From Chitinophagaceae bacterium (lineage in GTDB: Bacteria > Bacteroidota > Bacteroidia > Chitinophagales > Chitinophagaceae): 6,346 nucleotides of DNA. The notes beneath the pieces were generated by a model that did no database searches, was not told the origin of the DNA, and was given only the letters and a program-made list of their open reading frames with translations. The stretch covers positions 1 through 6,346 of the forward strand of contig CANHSD010000157.1 of NCBI GenBank assembly GCA_947463105.1, in the 5' to 3' direction. Shown piece by piece: positions 1-6,250 of the stretch. Position 1 is the stretch's first letter, and each line of letters begins with the position of its first letter. The translations under genes and the position numbers were made by a program.

Positions 1-1203
1 AACGACCATGGCCACCAGAAAATAATGGGCTCCATATACTTCCGGGAATATTTGGGACCATACCATCACCCTGGAAAAACCGATAATACCCAGAACTGTG
101 CCCAGCATGATGCCAGAGACAATTTCCCTGCGCATGACCTTCCACCAATCTTCCATGGTAACTTCACCAACGGTAAGCGCCTGTATGATCAGGGAGGATG
201 CTTGAGAGCCGGTATTTCCTCCACTTGAAATGATCAGGGGGATGAAGAGCGAAAGAATCAGGGCCTGATCCAGCGCATGCTCATAGCTGGCCATTGCAGT
301 GGCGGTAAGCATTTCACCCAAAAAGAGGACAATCAGCCAGCCTACCCTTTTTTTGAAGAGTTTAAATATTGAGATTTCAAGGTAAGGCTCTTCAAGTGCC
401 TCGGTACCTCCCATTTTCTGCATGTCTTCACTGAACTCCTCATTGGCAACCCAGAGCACGTCATCGATGGTCACGATACCCAGTAGGATGTTGTTGTTGT
501 CCACAACGGGCAGGGCCACCCTGTTGTTCATCTTGAAGACCTGGTTGGCCTTTTCCTGATCGTCATATACATTGAGTTCTATATACCGGCCATCTGTAAG
601 TTCGCTCACCAGTCTCTCTGGGGGAGACAATAAAAATTCTTTAATCCTGACGTCATCCAGGAGTTGGCCCTGGTCGTTGATTACATAAATCACATCAATG
701 GTTTCAGACTCTTGTCCCACTTCCCTGATGTATTCCAATACCTCTGAGATGGTCCAGTCGGACTGCACCGCTATATAATCTGGTGTCATCAGACGCCCAA
801 CGCTTCCTTCCGGATAGCCCAGCAAGGAAAGGGTGATTTTTCTTTCTTCAGGATTGAGTAGTTTGATCAGTTCCCTTACAGCATTGGTGGATAACTCCTC
901 CAGGAATGATGTACGGTCATCTGCAGGGAGTTCATTGAGTAAAGCAGCTGTTTTCAGGGGTGGTAACTCTTGTATAATGTCTTTTTGGACACCCAGTTCA
1001 ATGATCTTGAAAGTGCTTGCCGCCCTGTGAATGGACAATTCAGCCATGATTTCGGTGGCATGTTCCTTGTTGTCTTCAATGAGTTGACCAACATCGCTGA
1101 TGTTCAATTCATTCAAGAATTCGGGCATGTGCATGGCATTTTCCTCCTGAAGGAAAAATTCAAACTGCTCCTGAAGATCCATATTGGTATCGATCTGAAT
1201 CAT
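1..1203 (-). CDS. mgtE: MgtE-family magnesium channel/transporter, C-terminal end cut off by the window edge
   Basis: This is the first 401 residues of an inner-membrane Mg2+ channel of the MgtE family, which works as a homodimer gated by cytosolic Mg2+. I translated it by hand. Residues 1 to about 135 form the helical MgtE N domain. Two CBS domains follow (about 136-255), opening at RLMTPDYIAV and including LPVVDNNNILLGIVTIDDVL (231-250). A plug-helix region leads to membrane segments from about 287. The pore signature FIPLIISSGGNTGSQ (320-334) closely resembles the GGNTGNQ of Thermus MgtE. The family is usually about 450 residues, so roughly the last 50 are missing, including the final helices. 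An in-frame TAA lies 33 bases upstream of the ATG at 1203, so translation starts there or at the ATG at 1182. I prefer 1203 because the N-terminal helix is then complete. The gene diverges from aroK and has a promoter-like site just upstream. The family call is firm; ion specificity is inferred. Confidence 0.95.
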   Translation of the reverse strand, partial: MIQIDTNMDLQEQFEFFLQEENAMHMPEFLNELNISDVGQLIEDNKEHATEIMAELSIHRAASTFKIIELGVQKDIIQELPPLKTAALLNELPADDRTSFLEELSTNAVRELIKLLNPEERKITLSLLGYPEGSVGRLMTPDYIAVQSDWTISEVLEYIREVGQESETIDVIYVINDQGQLLDDVRIKEFLLSPPERLVSELTDGRYIELNVYDDQEKANQVFKMNNRVALPVVDNNNILLGIVTIDDVLWVANEEFSEDMQKMGGTEALEEPYLEISIFKLFKKRVGWLIVLFLGEMLTATAMASYEHALDQALILSLFIPLIISSGGNTGSQASSLIIQALTVGEVTMEDWWKVMRREIVSGIMLGTVLGIIGFSRVMVWSQIFPEVYGAHYFLVAMVV

Positions 1204-1222
1204 GCCTGATTGCTGGTTTCTG

Positions 1223-1253
1223 CGAAATTAATCATAGTTTTCAAGCCTGCAAT
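1223..1253 (-). promoter_or_regulatory. Putative mgtE promoter (Bacteroidetes-type)
   Basis: On the minus strand ATTG (1253-1250) is followed after 19 bases by TAATTTCG (1230-1223), one mismatch from the Bacteroidetes -7 consensus TAnnTTTG. Transcription would begin near 1216, giving a leader of about 13 bases before the ATG at 1203. Spacing and position are good, but the motif is short and was matched by eye. Confidence 0.35.
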
Positions 1254-1307
1254 ATTAACTTCAAGACGAAGGCAATTGGTTTTAGCCATGCAAGAATGGG
1301 TAAGACA

Positions 1308-1319
1308 TACAATATTGTA
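1308..1319. repeat. Perfect 12-bp palindrome in the mgtE/aroK divergent region
   Basis: TACAATATTGTA reads the same on both strands. Its last two bases are the first two of the TACATTTG promoter-like element of aroK, and it lies about 105 bases upstream of the mgtE start. Its place and symmetry suit a binding site for a dimeric regulator. AT-rich palindromes of this size also occur by chance. Confidence 0.35.
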
Positions 1320-1325
1320 CATTTG
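1318..1325 (+). promoter_or_regulatory. Putative aroK promoter -7 element
   Basis: TACATTTG matches the Bacteroidetes -7 consensus TAnnTTTG exactly and lies 22 bases before the chosen aroK ATG at 1348. At a spacing of 19 bases the upstream element is poor (AATG at 1295-1298 instead of TTTG). If the element is real, transcription starts near 1330, which excludes translation from the earlier in-frame ATGs at 1210 and 1288. Confidence 0.35.
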
Positions 1326-1347
1326 TAATCAATCAATTAAAGTGCTG

Positions 1348-1902
1348 ATGATTGTTTTTTTGATAGGGTTTATGGGTTCTGGGAAGTCTTTTTACGCGAA
1401 AGGTCTGTCTGAGTATCTTCATGTTCCTTTTGTTGACCTTGACCAATTCATTGAGGATGAGCAAGCCATTTCCATCAGCGAAATCTTTGAAAAAATGGGT
1501 GAATCGGCATTTCGAACCCTTGAATCTGTAGCCCTAAAGCAGGTTTACGCAAATTTATTGACCACAAATACGGAAAAGCGGTATAAAAATGATATATTAG
1601 GTGTAATCTCTTGTGGAGGAGGAACGCCCTGTTTCAATGAGAACATGGATTGGATGAATGCGCATGGATTGACCATTTGGATCAATCCGCCCGAAGACAT
1701 CATCTTGGAGCGATTGATCAAGGATAAAAAAACAAGGCCTTTGGTCGCCAGTCTCTCAGAAGAAACTTTGAGGGATTTTATCCAACAAAAGTTGCTGGAG
1801 CGAAAACCATATTATGAAAAAGCCCAATCTGTTATCAACCAACCAGCGTTAACGATCTCTGAATTTGTAAACACCATCAAATATGCAAAGAACCTTTTTT
1901 AG
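1348..1902 (+). CDS. aroK: Shikimate kinase
   Basis: This 184-residue cytoplasmic enzyme transfers phosphate from ATP to the 3-hydroxyl of shikimate, the fifth step of the shikimate pathway towards chorismate and the aromatic amino acids. The P-loop GFMGSGKS is at residues 7-14. The substrate motif VDLD (29-32) carries the D-x-D pair, and FRTLE (55-59) supplies the shikimate-binding arginine 56. The GGG of the second substrate loop is at 90-92, and the lid arginine is in RPL (130-132). All the key residues are present and the length is typical. The frame is open upstream to ATGs at 1210 and 1288, but those 46 extra residues do not look like the family, whose P-loop sits near the N-terminus. 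A promoter-like element also lies inside that extension. There is no Shine-Dalgarno sequence. The 3' end overlaps the next gene by 20 bases, so the two are probably co-transcribed. Confidence 0.95.
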   Translation: MIVFLIGFMGSGKSFYAKGLSEYLHVPFVDLDQFIEDEQAISISEIFEKMGESAFRTLESVALKQVYANLLTTNTEKRYKNDILGVISCGGGTPCFNENMDWMNAHGLTIWINPPEDIILERLIKDKKTRPLVASLSEETLRDFIQQKLLERKPYYEKAQSVINQPALTISEFVNTIKYAKNLF

Positions 1903-2302
1903 AACTGCCGCACTACTTGCCATATTTTCAGTCATGCTTGGGGCTTTTGGAGCCCATTTATTAAAAGGATATCTCACGGAGCAGTCGCTTGACAGTTTTC
2001 AGACTGCCACAACGTATATGATGAACCATGCCATTGCACTCTTTATTGTAGGGAATTTGTACCGGCATTATAAAAAGAAAACAATGGTTTGGTCTGGATA
2101 TTTATTTGTAATGGGTATTGTTATTTTTTCAGGTTCTATCTATCTGAGGATTGTGCTCACTTATCTGGGATTTGAAAAACTTTATCTTGTCAATTTGATT
2201 ACGCCTTTTGGAGGGCTGATGTTCATCCTGGGTTGGCTGATGTTGTTCATTTCCATACCACCAAGGGAAGCCCATGAGAAGGCACCCAAGTCAGATGACT
2301 AA
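1883..2302 (+). CDS. DUF423-family small integral membrane protein (YgdD/YwdK-like)
   Basis: This 139-residue inner-membrane protein belongs by eye to the DUF423 family, whose molecular function is unknown to me. The N-terminal helix (about 7-29) contains the family's GAFGAHLLK stretch (20-28). It is followed by FQTATTYMMNHAIAL (39-53), a helix near 69-90 with FSGSIYL (82-88), and TPFGGLMFILGWLML (107-121) in the last helix. About four membrane segments are expected, then a short charged tail (about 127-139). The length is normal for the family. The start codon lies inside aroK, 20 bases before the aroK stop, in the +1 frame. This suggests translational coupling, because no ribosome-binding site is visible. 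I see no metabolic link to shikimate kinase, so the pairing may only be positional. Confidence 0.88.
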   Translation: MQRTFFRTAALLAIFSVMLGAFGAHLLKGYLTEQSLDSFQTATTYMMNHAIALFIVGNLYRHYKKKTMVWSGYLFVMGIVIFSGSIYLRIVLTYLGFEKLYLVNLITPFGGLMFILGWLMLFISIPPREAHEKAPKSDD

Positions 2303-2311
2303 AATATAATG

Positions 2312-2319
2312 TATTTTTG
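2312..2319 (+). promoter_or_regulatory. Possible ftsK promoter -7 element
   Basis: TATTTTTG matches TAnnTTTG exactly, 43 bases before the ftsK ATG, in the 60-base gap after the DUF423 gene. No TTG or TTTG is found 19 bases upstream, so this is only half a promoter. ftsK may instead be read from the aroK transcript. Confidence 0.22.
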
Positions 2320-2362
2320 AGGTCATAAGTGCAATATCTCACTTCAAACCGCACAATGCCAA

Positions 2363-4840
2363 ATGGGTAACCGCTTAAAAACTCCCAAGAATACTGTAGA
2401 TCCTGAGGTCCTGAAAGAGGAGAAGGAGGAAACAGTTGAAATACGATCTCTCGTGCGTGATGAGAGGACCCACAAAATCCTGGGCTTTGCCCTGATATTC
2501 TTTGGTTTGTTTCTTTTTGTTGCATTTACCTCTTATTTGTTCACATGGATGGAGGACCAGGACAAGGTGAGGGACATGGGGGCCAAAATCCTGATGCCCA
2601 ATGAACTGGAGATCAACAATCAGTTGGGTAGCCTGGGCGCTTATACAGCCTTTGTATTTTTTGAGTATGGCTTTGGCTTGGCATCCTATCTGTTTTGCTC
2701 CCTCTTTTTCGTTTTGGGATTAAACCTGATGTTTGATAAACCCATGTTTTCTGTTGCCAGAAACCTGCGGTACCTTGTAACTGGGTTAATTATCGGCAGC
2801 GTCAGCGCTGCATTTTTCACCCCAACAACTGCCTTCAATTGGGGTGGGGCATTGGGCAAGTATGCTGCCGGCTGGCTTAAAGCCGTAATCGGATGGGCCG
2901 GAACATTTGCCTTGATTTCATTATCTCTTTTTTCATACGTCATTTGGCGGTTCAATCCCATTTTCAAATGGCCGGTTTTTTCTCCCAAATTAAATAAGGA
3001 TACGCAGGATTTGTCAATCGATGGTTTGATGAGCCCACCGATCATTGAACCTGAGATAATTCAGCCAAGGCTTGATTTGACCGAGGGGAATATCCATAAG
3101 CCTCAACAAGCACTTTTGCCATTGACAGAACGCCCAACTGAAGCAACTCCTTTGGAACTTGTTGGAAAACACGCAGATGATATTAAACCGGTTATCGCAG
3201 TACCTGAAGATCTTCCTTGGGAAGCTGATGCAATCGAAGAGGAGGCAAGCACGGAAGAAGATCCTCCACTAGAGATCAAGCCTGTTCTCGTGGAAAAGCA
3301 AGTTTCACCCAATGCCGCTGCTGTATTGGCATCGCCCCGTTATGACCCGATTGCAGACCTTAAAGGGTATAAGTTCCCCTCGTTGGACCTTTTGGCCCAG
3401 CATACTGGCGAAAAGATCGTCATGGACCAGCATGAACTGGAGGCCAACAAGACCCAGATCATGAGTACCCTTCGGAACTATGACATTGAAATCCAAAAAA
3501 TATTCGCAACTGTTGGGCCTACAGTAACCTTGTATGAAATTGTTCCAGCGGCTGGGGTAAGAATTTCCCGCATCAAGAACCTGGAAGATGATATTGCTTT
3601 GAGCCTTTCGGCATTGGGCATCCGCATCATTGCCCCAATTCCGGGTAAAGGAACCATTGGTATTGAAGTTCCCAATGTCAAGAAAAGCATTGTAGGCATG
3701 AGGTCACTTCTGGCTTCCGACAAGTTCCAGAAAAACGACTATGCGTTGCCCATTGCTTTGGGTAAAAAAATTGACAACGAGAATTTCATTGTTGACCTTG
3801 CAACAATGCCGCATTTGCTTATGGCAGGTGCCACAGGGCAAGGTAAATCGGTGGGATTGAATGCCATTCTTGTTTCGCTATTGTATAAAAAACATCCATC
3901 ACAACTGAAATTTGTACTGGTTGATCCCAAAAAAGTGGAGCTGAGTATTTACAGGACAATTGAAAAACATTTCCTGGCCAAGCTGCCTGGGGAGGATGAT
4001 GCCATCATTACCGATACCAGAAAAGTGGTCAATACCCTCAATGCACTTTGCATTGAAATGGATGAAAGGTATGACTTGTTGAAAGAGGCAGGTTGCAGAA
4101 ATATCCGGGAATACAATGAGAAATTTGCTTCCAGAAAGCTCAATCCTGAAAAAGGACATAAGTTTCTTCCATTCATTGTTTTGGTTATTGATGAGTTTGC
4201 AGACCTGATCATGACTGCCGGCAAAGAGATTGAAACACCCATTGCCCGACTTGCCCAGTTGGCAAGGGCTATCGGCATTCACCTGATTGTGGCAACACAA
4301 CGTCCATCGGTTAATATCATTACTGGAACAATAAAGGCCAATTTCCCTGCCAGGATTGCCTTTAAGGTGTCTTCCAAGATTGACAGCAGAACGATTTTGG
4401 ATGTTGGAGGCGCAGAGCAGTTGATTGGACGAGGAGACATGCTGGTTTCTTATCAAGGCGAAGTGACAAGGGTTCAGTGTGTATTTGTTGACACACCTGA
4501 GGTGGAAAAGGTAGCTGATTTTATAGGAGGACAACAGGGATATCCCTCTGCTTTTGAATTGCCTGAAGTGGTGGATGAAAAAGACATGGACGACCGGGAG
4601 GTTGATTTGCTCAGCCGCGACCCCTTGTTCAGCGAGGCAGCATCCCTGATTGTGCAAAGTGGAATGGGCTCTACTTCTCTGATCCAGCGCAGGTTAAAAC
4701 TTGGATACAATCGTGCAGGCCGGCTGATGGATCAGCTGGAGGCCGCCGGTGTAGTAGGACCCAGCAAAGGGAGCAAAGTCCGGGAAGTCCTTTTCAAAAC
4801 CGAGTATGAACTCGAACAGTTTTTAAAATCAATGGAATAG
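2363..4840 (+). CDS. ftsK: DNA translocase FtsK
   Basis: This 825-residue, membrane-anchored hexameric ATPase pumps chromosomal DNA through the closing division septum. In organisms where it has been studied, it also activates XerCD recombination at dif. After a charged N-terminus come about four membrane segments (roughly 37-60, 92-123, 135-153, 172-194). A fairly short, acidic and proline-rich linker of about 130 residues follows (200-330), then the alpha domain (about 330-440). The RecA-like motor contains Walker A GATGQGKS (489-496), DPKKVEL (521-527), Walker B FIVLVIDEFADL (604-615) and ATQRPSVNIITG (644-655). The C-terminal winged-helix gamma domain (about 750-812), including RRLKLGYNRAGRLMDQLEAA, is the part that reads polar DNA motifs in the family. 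The length is typical and no motif is missing. A nearer ATG at 2356 is out of frame. There is no Shine-Dalgarno sequence. lolA follows after 56 bases. Confidence 0.97.
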   Translation: MGNRLKTPKNTVDPEVLKEEKEETVEIRSLVRDERTHKILGFALIFFGLFLFVAFTSYLFTWMEDQDKVRDMGAKILMPNELEINNQLGSLGAYTAFVFFEYGFGLASYLFCSLFFVLGLNLMFDKPMFSVARNLRYLVTGLIIGSVSAAFFTPTTAFNWGGALGKYAAGWLKAVIGWAGTFALISLSLFSYVIWRFNPIFKWPVFSPKLNKDTQDLSIDGLMSPPIIEPEIIQPRLDLTEGNIHKPQQALLPLTERPTEATPLELVGKHADDIKPVIAVPEDLPWEADAIEEEASTEEDPPLEIKPVLVEKQVSPNAAAVLASPRYDPIADLKGYKFPSLDLLAQHTGEKIVMDQHELEANKTQIMSTLRNYDIEIQKIFATVGPTVTLYEIVPAAGVRISRIKNLEDDIALSLSALGIRIIAPIPGKGTIGIEVPNVKKSIVGMRSLLASDKFQKNDYALPIALGKKIDNENFIVDLATMPHLLMAGATGQGKSVGLNAILVSLLYKKHPSQLKFVLVDPKKVELSIYRTIEKHFLAKLPGEDDAIITDTRKVVNTLNALCIEMDERYDLLKEAGCRNIREYNEKFASRKLNPEKGHKFLPFIVLVIDEFADLIMTAGKEIETPIARLAQLARAIGIHLIVATQRPSVNIITGTIKANFPARIAFKVSSKIDSRTILDVGGAEQLIGRGDMLVSYQGEVTRVQCVFVDTPEVEKVADFIGGQQGYPSAFELPEVVDEKDMDDREVDLLSRDPLFSEAASLIVQSGMGSTSLIQRRLKLGYNRAGRLMDQLEAAGVVGPSKGSKVREVLFKTEYELEQFLKSME

Positions 4841-4855
4841 TCTTTTCTTTGCATT

Positions 4856-4876
4856 GGCTTTGGCCATTTGCCAGCC
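4856..4876 (+). other. Small hairpin in the ftsK-lolA gap
   Basis: GGCT (4856-4859) and GGC (4862-4864) pair with GCC (4870-4872) and AGCC (4873-4876). This gives a 7-bp, GC-rich stem with a two-base bulge and the five-base loop CATTT. No T-run follows, so it is not a standard terminator. It might affect mRNA processing or uneven expression of ftsK and lolA, or it may mean nothing. Confidence 0.3.
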
Positions 4877-4896
4877 TCAACCAAATCACAACAATC

Positions 4897-5568
4897 ATGT
4901 TTAAACGCATATTGTCAATAGCATTCACGCTGATGATTGCATGTCTTGCAGCAGCTGCGCAGGCTCCTAAAGCAATGGGCAAAAGTGATCCAGAAGCCAA
5001 GAAAGTACTTGATGCCGTCAGTGCCAAGTTCAAGACGTTTAAAAGTGTAAAGGCTTCATTCGCATTGAAAATTGAAAATGCCGCAGGTAAAGTACAAGGT
5101 ACCAAGGCCGGTACAGTTATGATGAAGGGGGTGAAATACAGGGTTTCCATTACTGGGCAGGAAATTTTTTGTGATGGGGCAACCATCTGGACCTATGATA
5201 TGGCAGCCAATGAGGTTCAGGTTTCTGCCCTCGATAACAGCAGCGGTTCCATCACTCCACAAAAATTGTTCACCAATTTTTATGACAAGGATTTCCTTTT
5301 CATGTTAAACCCTGATGTAACAAGGGCGGGCAAGACCTACCAGGTTGTAGAATTGACCCCTGTTGATAAGACAAAGCCATTTTTCAAGGTAGTCATTGAA
5401 GTAGACAAGACCAGCAAGGTGATCATGTCAACCAGGGTATTTGAAAAGAACGGGAACAGGTATCTTTATGCCATCAGTTCCATGGCCACCACTGCAGTGA
5501 TACCCGATGATAGTTTTGCATTCAATCTGAAGAAATATCCTGGTGTTGAGGTGATTGACCTCCGATAA
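4897..5568 (+). CDS. lolA: LolA-like periplasmic outer-membrane lipoprotein carrier
   Basis: This 223-residue exported protein resembles LolA, the periplasmic chaperone that carries lipoproteins from the inner to the outer membrane. The start at 4897 gives a classic signal peptide: MFKR, a hydrophobic core to about residue 20, and likely cleavage near AAAAQA (18-23). The earlier in-frame ATG at 4849 would add 16 residues before the signal and is less likely. The mature part has the LolA pattern of beta strands: GTVMMKGVKYRVSI (72-85), the CDG turn (92-94) before IWTYDMAANEVQV (97-109), FFKVVIEVDK (162-171), and PDDSFAFNLKKYPGVEVIDLR at the C-terminus. Sequence similarity within this family is low, so the call rests on architecture and on the position behind ftsK, an arrangement I recall from other Bacteroidetes. 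Cysteine 16 sits in a weak lipobox (MIAC), so a lipoprotein is a less likely alternative. The gene runs into ubiX tail to tail. Confidence 0.85.
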   Translation: MFKRILSIAFTLMIACLAAAAQAPKAMGKSDPEAKKVLDAVSAKFKTFKSVKASFALKIENAAGKVQGTKAGTVMMKGVKYRVSITGQEIFCDGATIWTYDMAANEVQVSALDNSSGSITPQKLFTNFYDKDFLFMLNPDVTRAGKTYQVVELTPVDKTKPFFKVVIEVDKTSKVIMSTRVFEKNGNRYLYAISSMATTAVIPDDSFAFNLKKYPGVEVIDLR

Positions 5569-5574
5569 CAATCA
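5552..5574. terminator. Possible weak terminator hairpin between lolA and ubiX
   Basis: TGATTG (5552-5557) pairs with CAATCA (5569-5574) around an 11-base loop that contains the lolA stop codon. On the plus strand TTTATTT follows. The stem is short and AT-rich, so this is a poor terminator, but it is the only candidate in this junction. Confidence 0.2.
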
Positions 5575-6132
5575 TTTATTTCCCCACCTGTAGGTTTGTA
5601 TGTCAAATCCTGCCAAGTCTAGCACCCTGTCGACCACGGTCATAGCAACCGCTTCAACCGTATTGGGTTTGCTGTAGAAGGAAGGGGTTGCTGGGCAAAC
5701 AATCCCCCCTGCCAGTGTAATGGCTTCCATGTTTCTGATGTGGATCAGGTTGTAGGGCGTTTCCCTTGCAACGCAAATGAGTTTCCTGCGTTCTTTCAGG
5801 ATGACATCTGCAGCCCTGGTAATCAGGTCATTGGAGATTCCACTGGCAATCCTGCCCAACGTACCCATCGAGCAGGGAACAATGATCATGGTATCATACT
5901 GTCCAGACCCTGAGGCAAAGGGGGCATTGAAATCATTTTTGCCATAAACAGGCAGACCAAGGTTTGCAAAATTCTCATTTTCGAGCTCAGTTGACCATAC
6001 ATCTTTGGCATTATCTGTTAAAATTACGGATAGGTCAATCCACTGTTCCTTCATCAATTTCATTTTCCTGATCAACAGGTCTGCATATATGGATCCACTT
6101 GCTCCTGTCACTGCAACGACTACTTTTCTCAT
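5572..6132 (-). CDS. ubiX: Flavin prenyltransferase UbiX
   Basis: This 186-residue enzyme attaches a dimethylallyl group to reduced FMN to make prenylated FMN, the cofactor of UbiD-family decarboxylases. Its sequence has the family features: the FMN-binding VTGASGSIYA at residues 8-17, PCSMGTLGRIASGISNDLITRAADV (86-110), the arginine-glutamate pair in ARETPYN (122-128; R123, E124), RNM (133-135), and PATPSFY (147-153). I chose the ATG at 6132 because the Rossmann-like first strand then begins at residue 3, as is usual. The ATG at 6171 would add 13 unconserved residues. No UbiD partner is visible in the window. In a menaquinone-using Bacteroidete the likely client would be a UbiD-type decarboxylase of quinone or aromatic-acid metabolism, which is inference. 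The stop codon is three bases from that of the opposing lolA. Confidence 0.95.
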   Translation of the reverse strand: MRKVVVAVTGASGSIYADLLIRKMKLMKEQWIDLSVILTDNAKDVWSTELENENFANLGLPVYGKNDFNAPFASGSGQYDTMIIVPCSMGTLGRIASGISNDLITRAADVILKERRKLICVARETPYNLIHIRNMEAITLAGGIVCPATPSFYSKPNTVEAVAMTVVDRVLDLAGFDIQTYRWGNK

Positions 6133-6187
6133 GGAATGGCTGTTTGACTGATTAACAACAAAACATTGCAAAGGTTAGATGACAGCC

Positions 6188-6225
6188 AACTTATTTGGAC
6201 ATTTGCCAAATGTTTTAAATAAGTT
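6188..6225. repeat. Nested inverted repeat upstream of ubiX, possible operator
   Basis: Outer arms AACTTATTT (6188-6196) and AAATAAGTT (6217-6225) are perfect 9-bp complements. Inside them ACATTTG (6199-6205) and CAAATGT (6207-6213) form a perfect 7-bp inverted repeat around one base. Spacers of two and three bases separate inner from outer arms. It ends 56 bases upstream of the ubiX ATG and overlaps a plus-strand promoter-like site. T7 follows on the plus strand (6228-6234), so an AT-rich terminator is the alternative, but no plus-strand gene ends nearby. Confidence 0.6.
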
Positions 6226-6232
6226 AATTTTT
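6202..6232 (+). promoter_or_regulatory. Putative rightward promoter for the partial reading frame at 6251
   Basis: TTTG (6202-6205) is followed after exactly 19 bases by TAATTTTT (6225-6232), one mismatch from TAnnTTTG. Transcription would start near 6239, about 12 bases before the ATG at 6251, much like the mgtE arrangement. The upstream element lies in the inner palindrome, so a protein bound there would block it. Confidence 0.35.
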
Positions 6233-6250
6233 TTATCATCCCTACGCAAT

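Noticed and set aside
833..1209. Plus-strand open frames opposite mgtE (833-1030 and 970-1209)
   Set aside because: Both are antisense to the conserved N domain of MgtE and have no features of their own.
1210..1347. 46-residue N-terminal extension of shikimate kinase from the ATG at 1210 (or from 1288)
   Set aside because: The extension has no family resemblance, runs through the divergent promoter region and would place the P-loop far from the N-terminus. The ATG at 1348 gives a normal-length enzyme.
3899..4657. 252-codon open frame on the minus strand inside ftsK
   Set aside because: It lies wholly antisense to the conserved FtsK motor, its translation shows no recognisable domain and is rich in Cys, Asn and His, as shadow frames often are.
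4794..5186. 130-codon minus-strand frame across the ftsK-lolA junction
   Set aside because: It overlaps the ftsK end, the gap and the lolA signal peptide, and its hydrophobic look comes from the complement of the coding sequence.
6169..6177. TAACCTTTG on the minus strand as the ubiX promoter -7 element
   Set aside because: The spacing inside the motif is three bases instead of two, and no TTG lies about 19 bases upstream.
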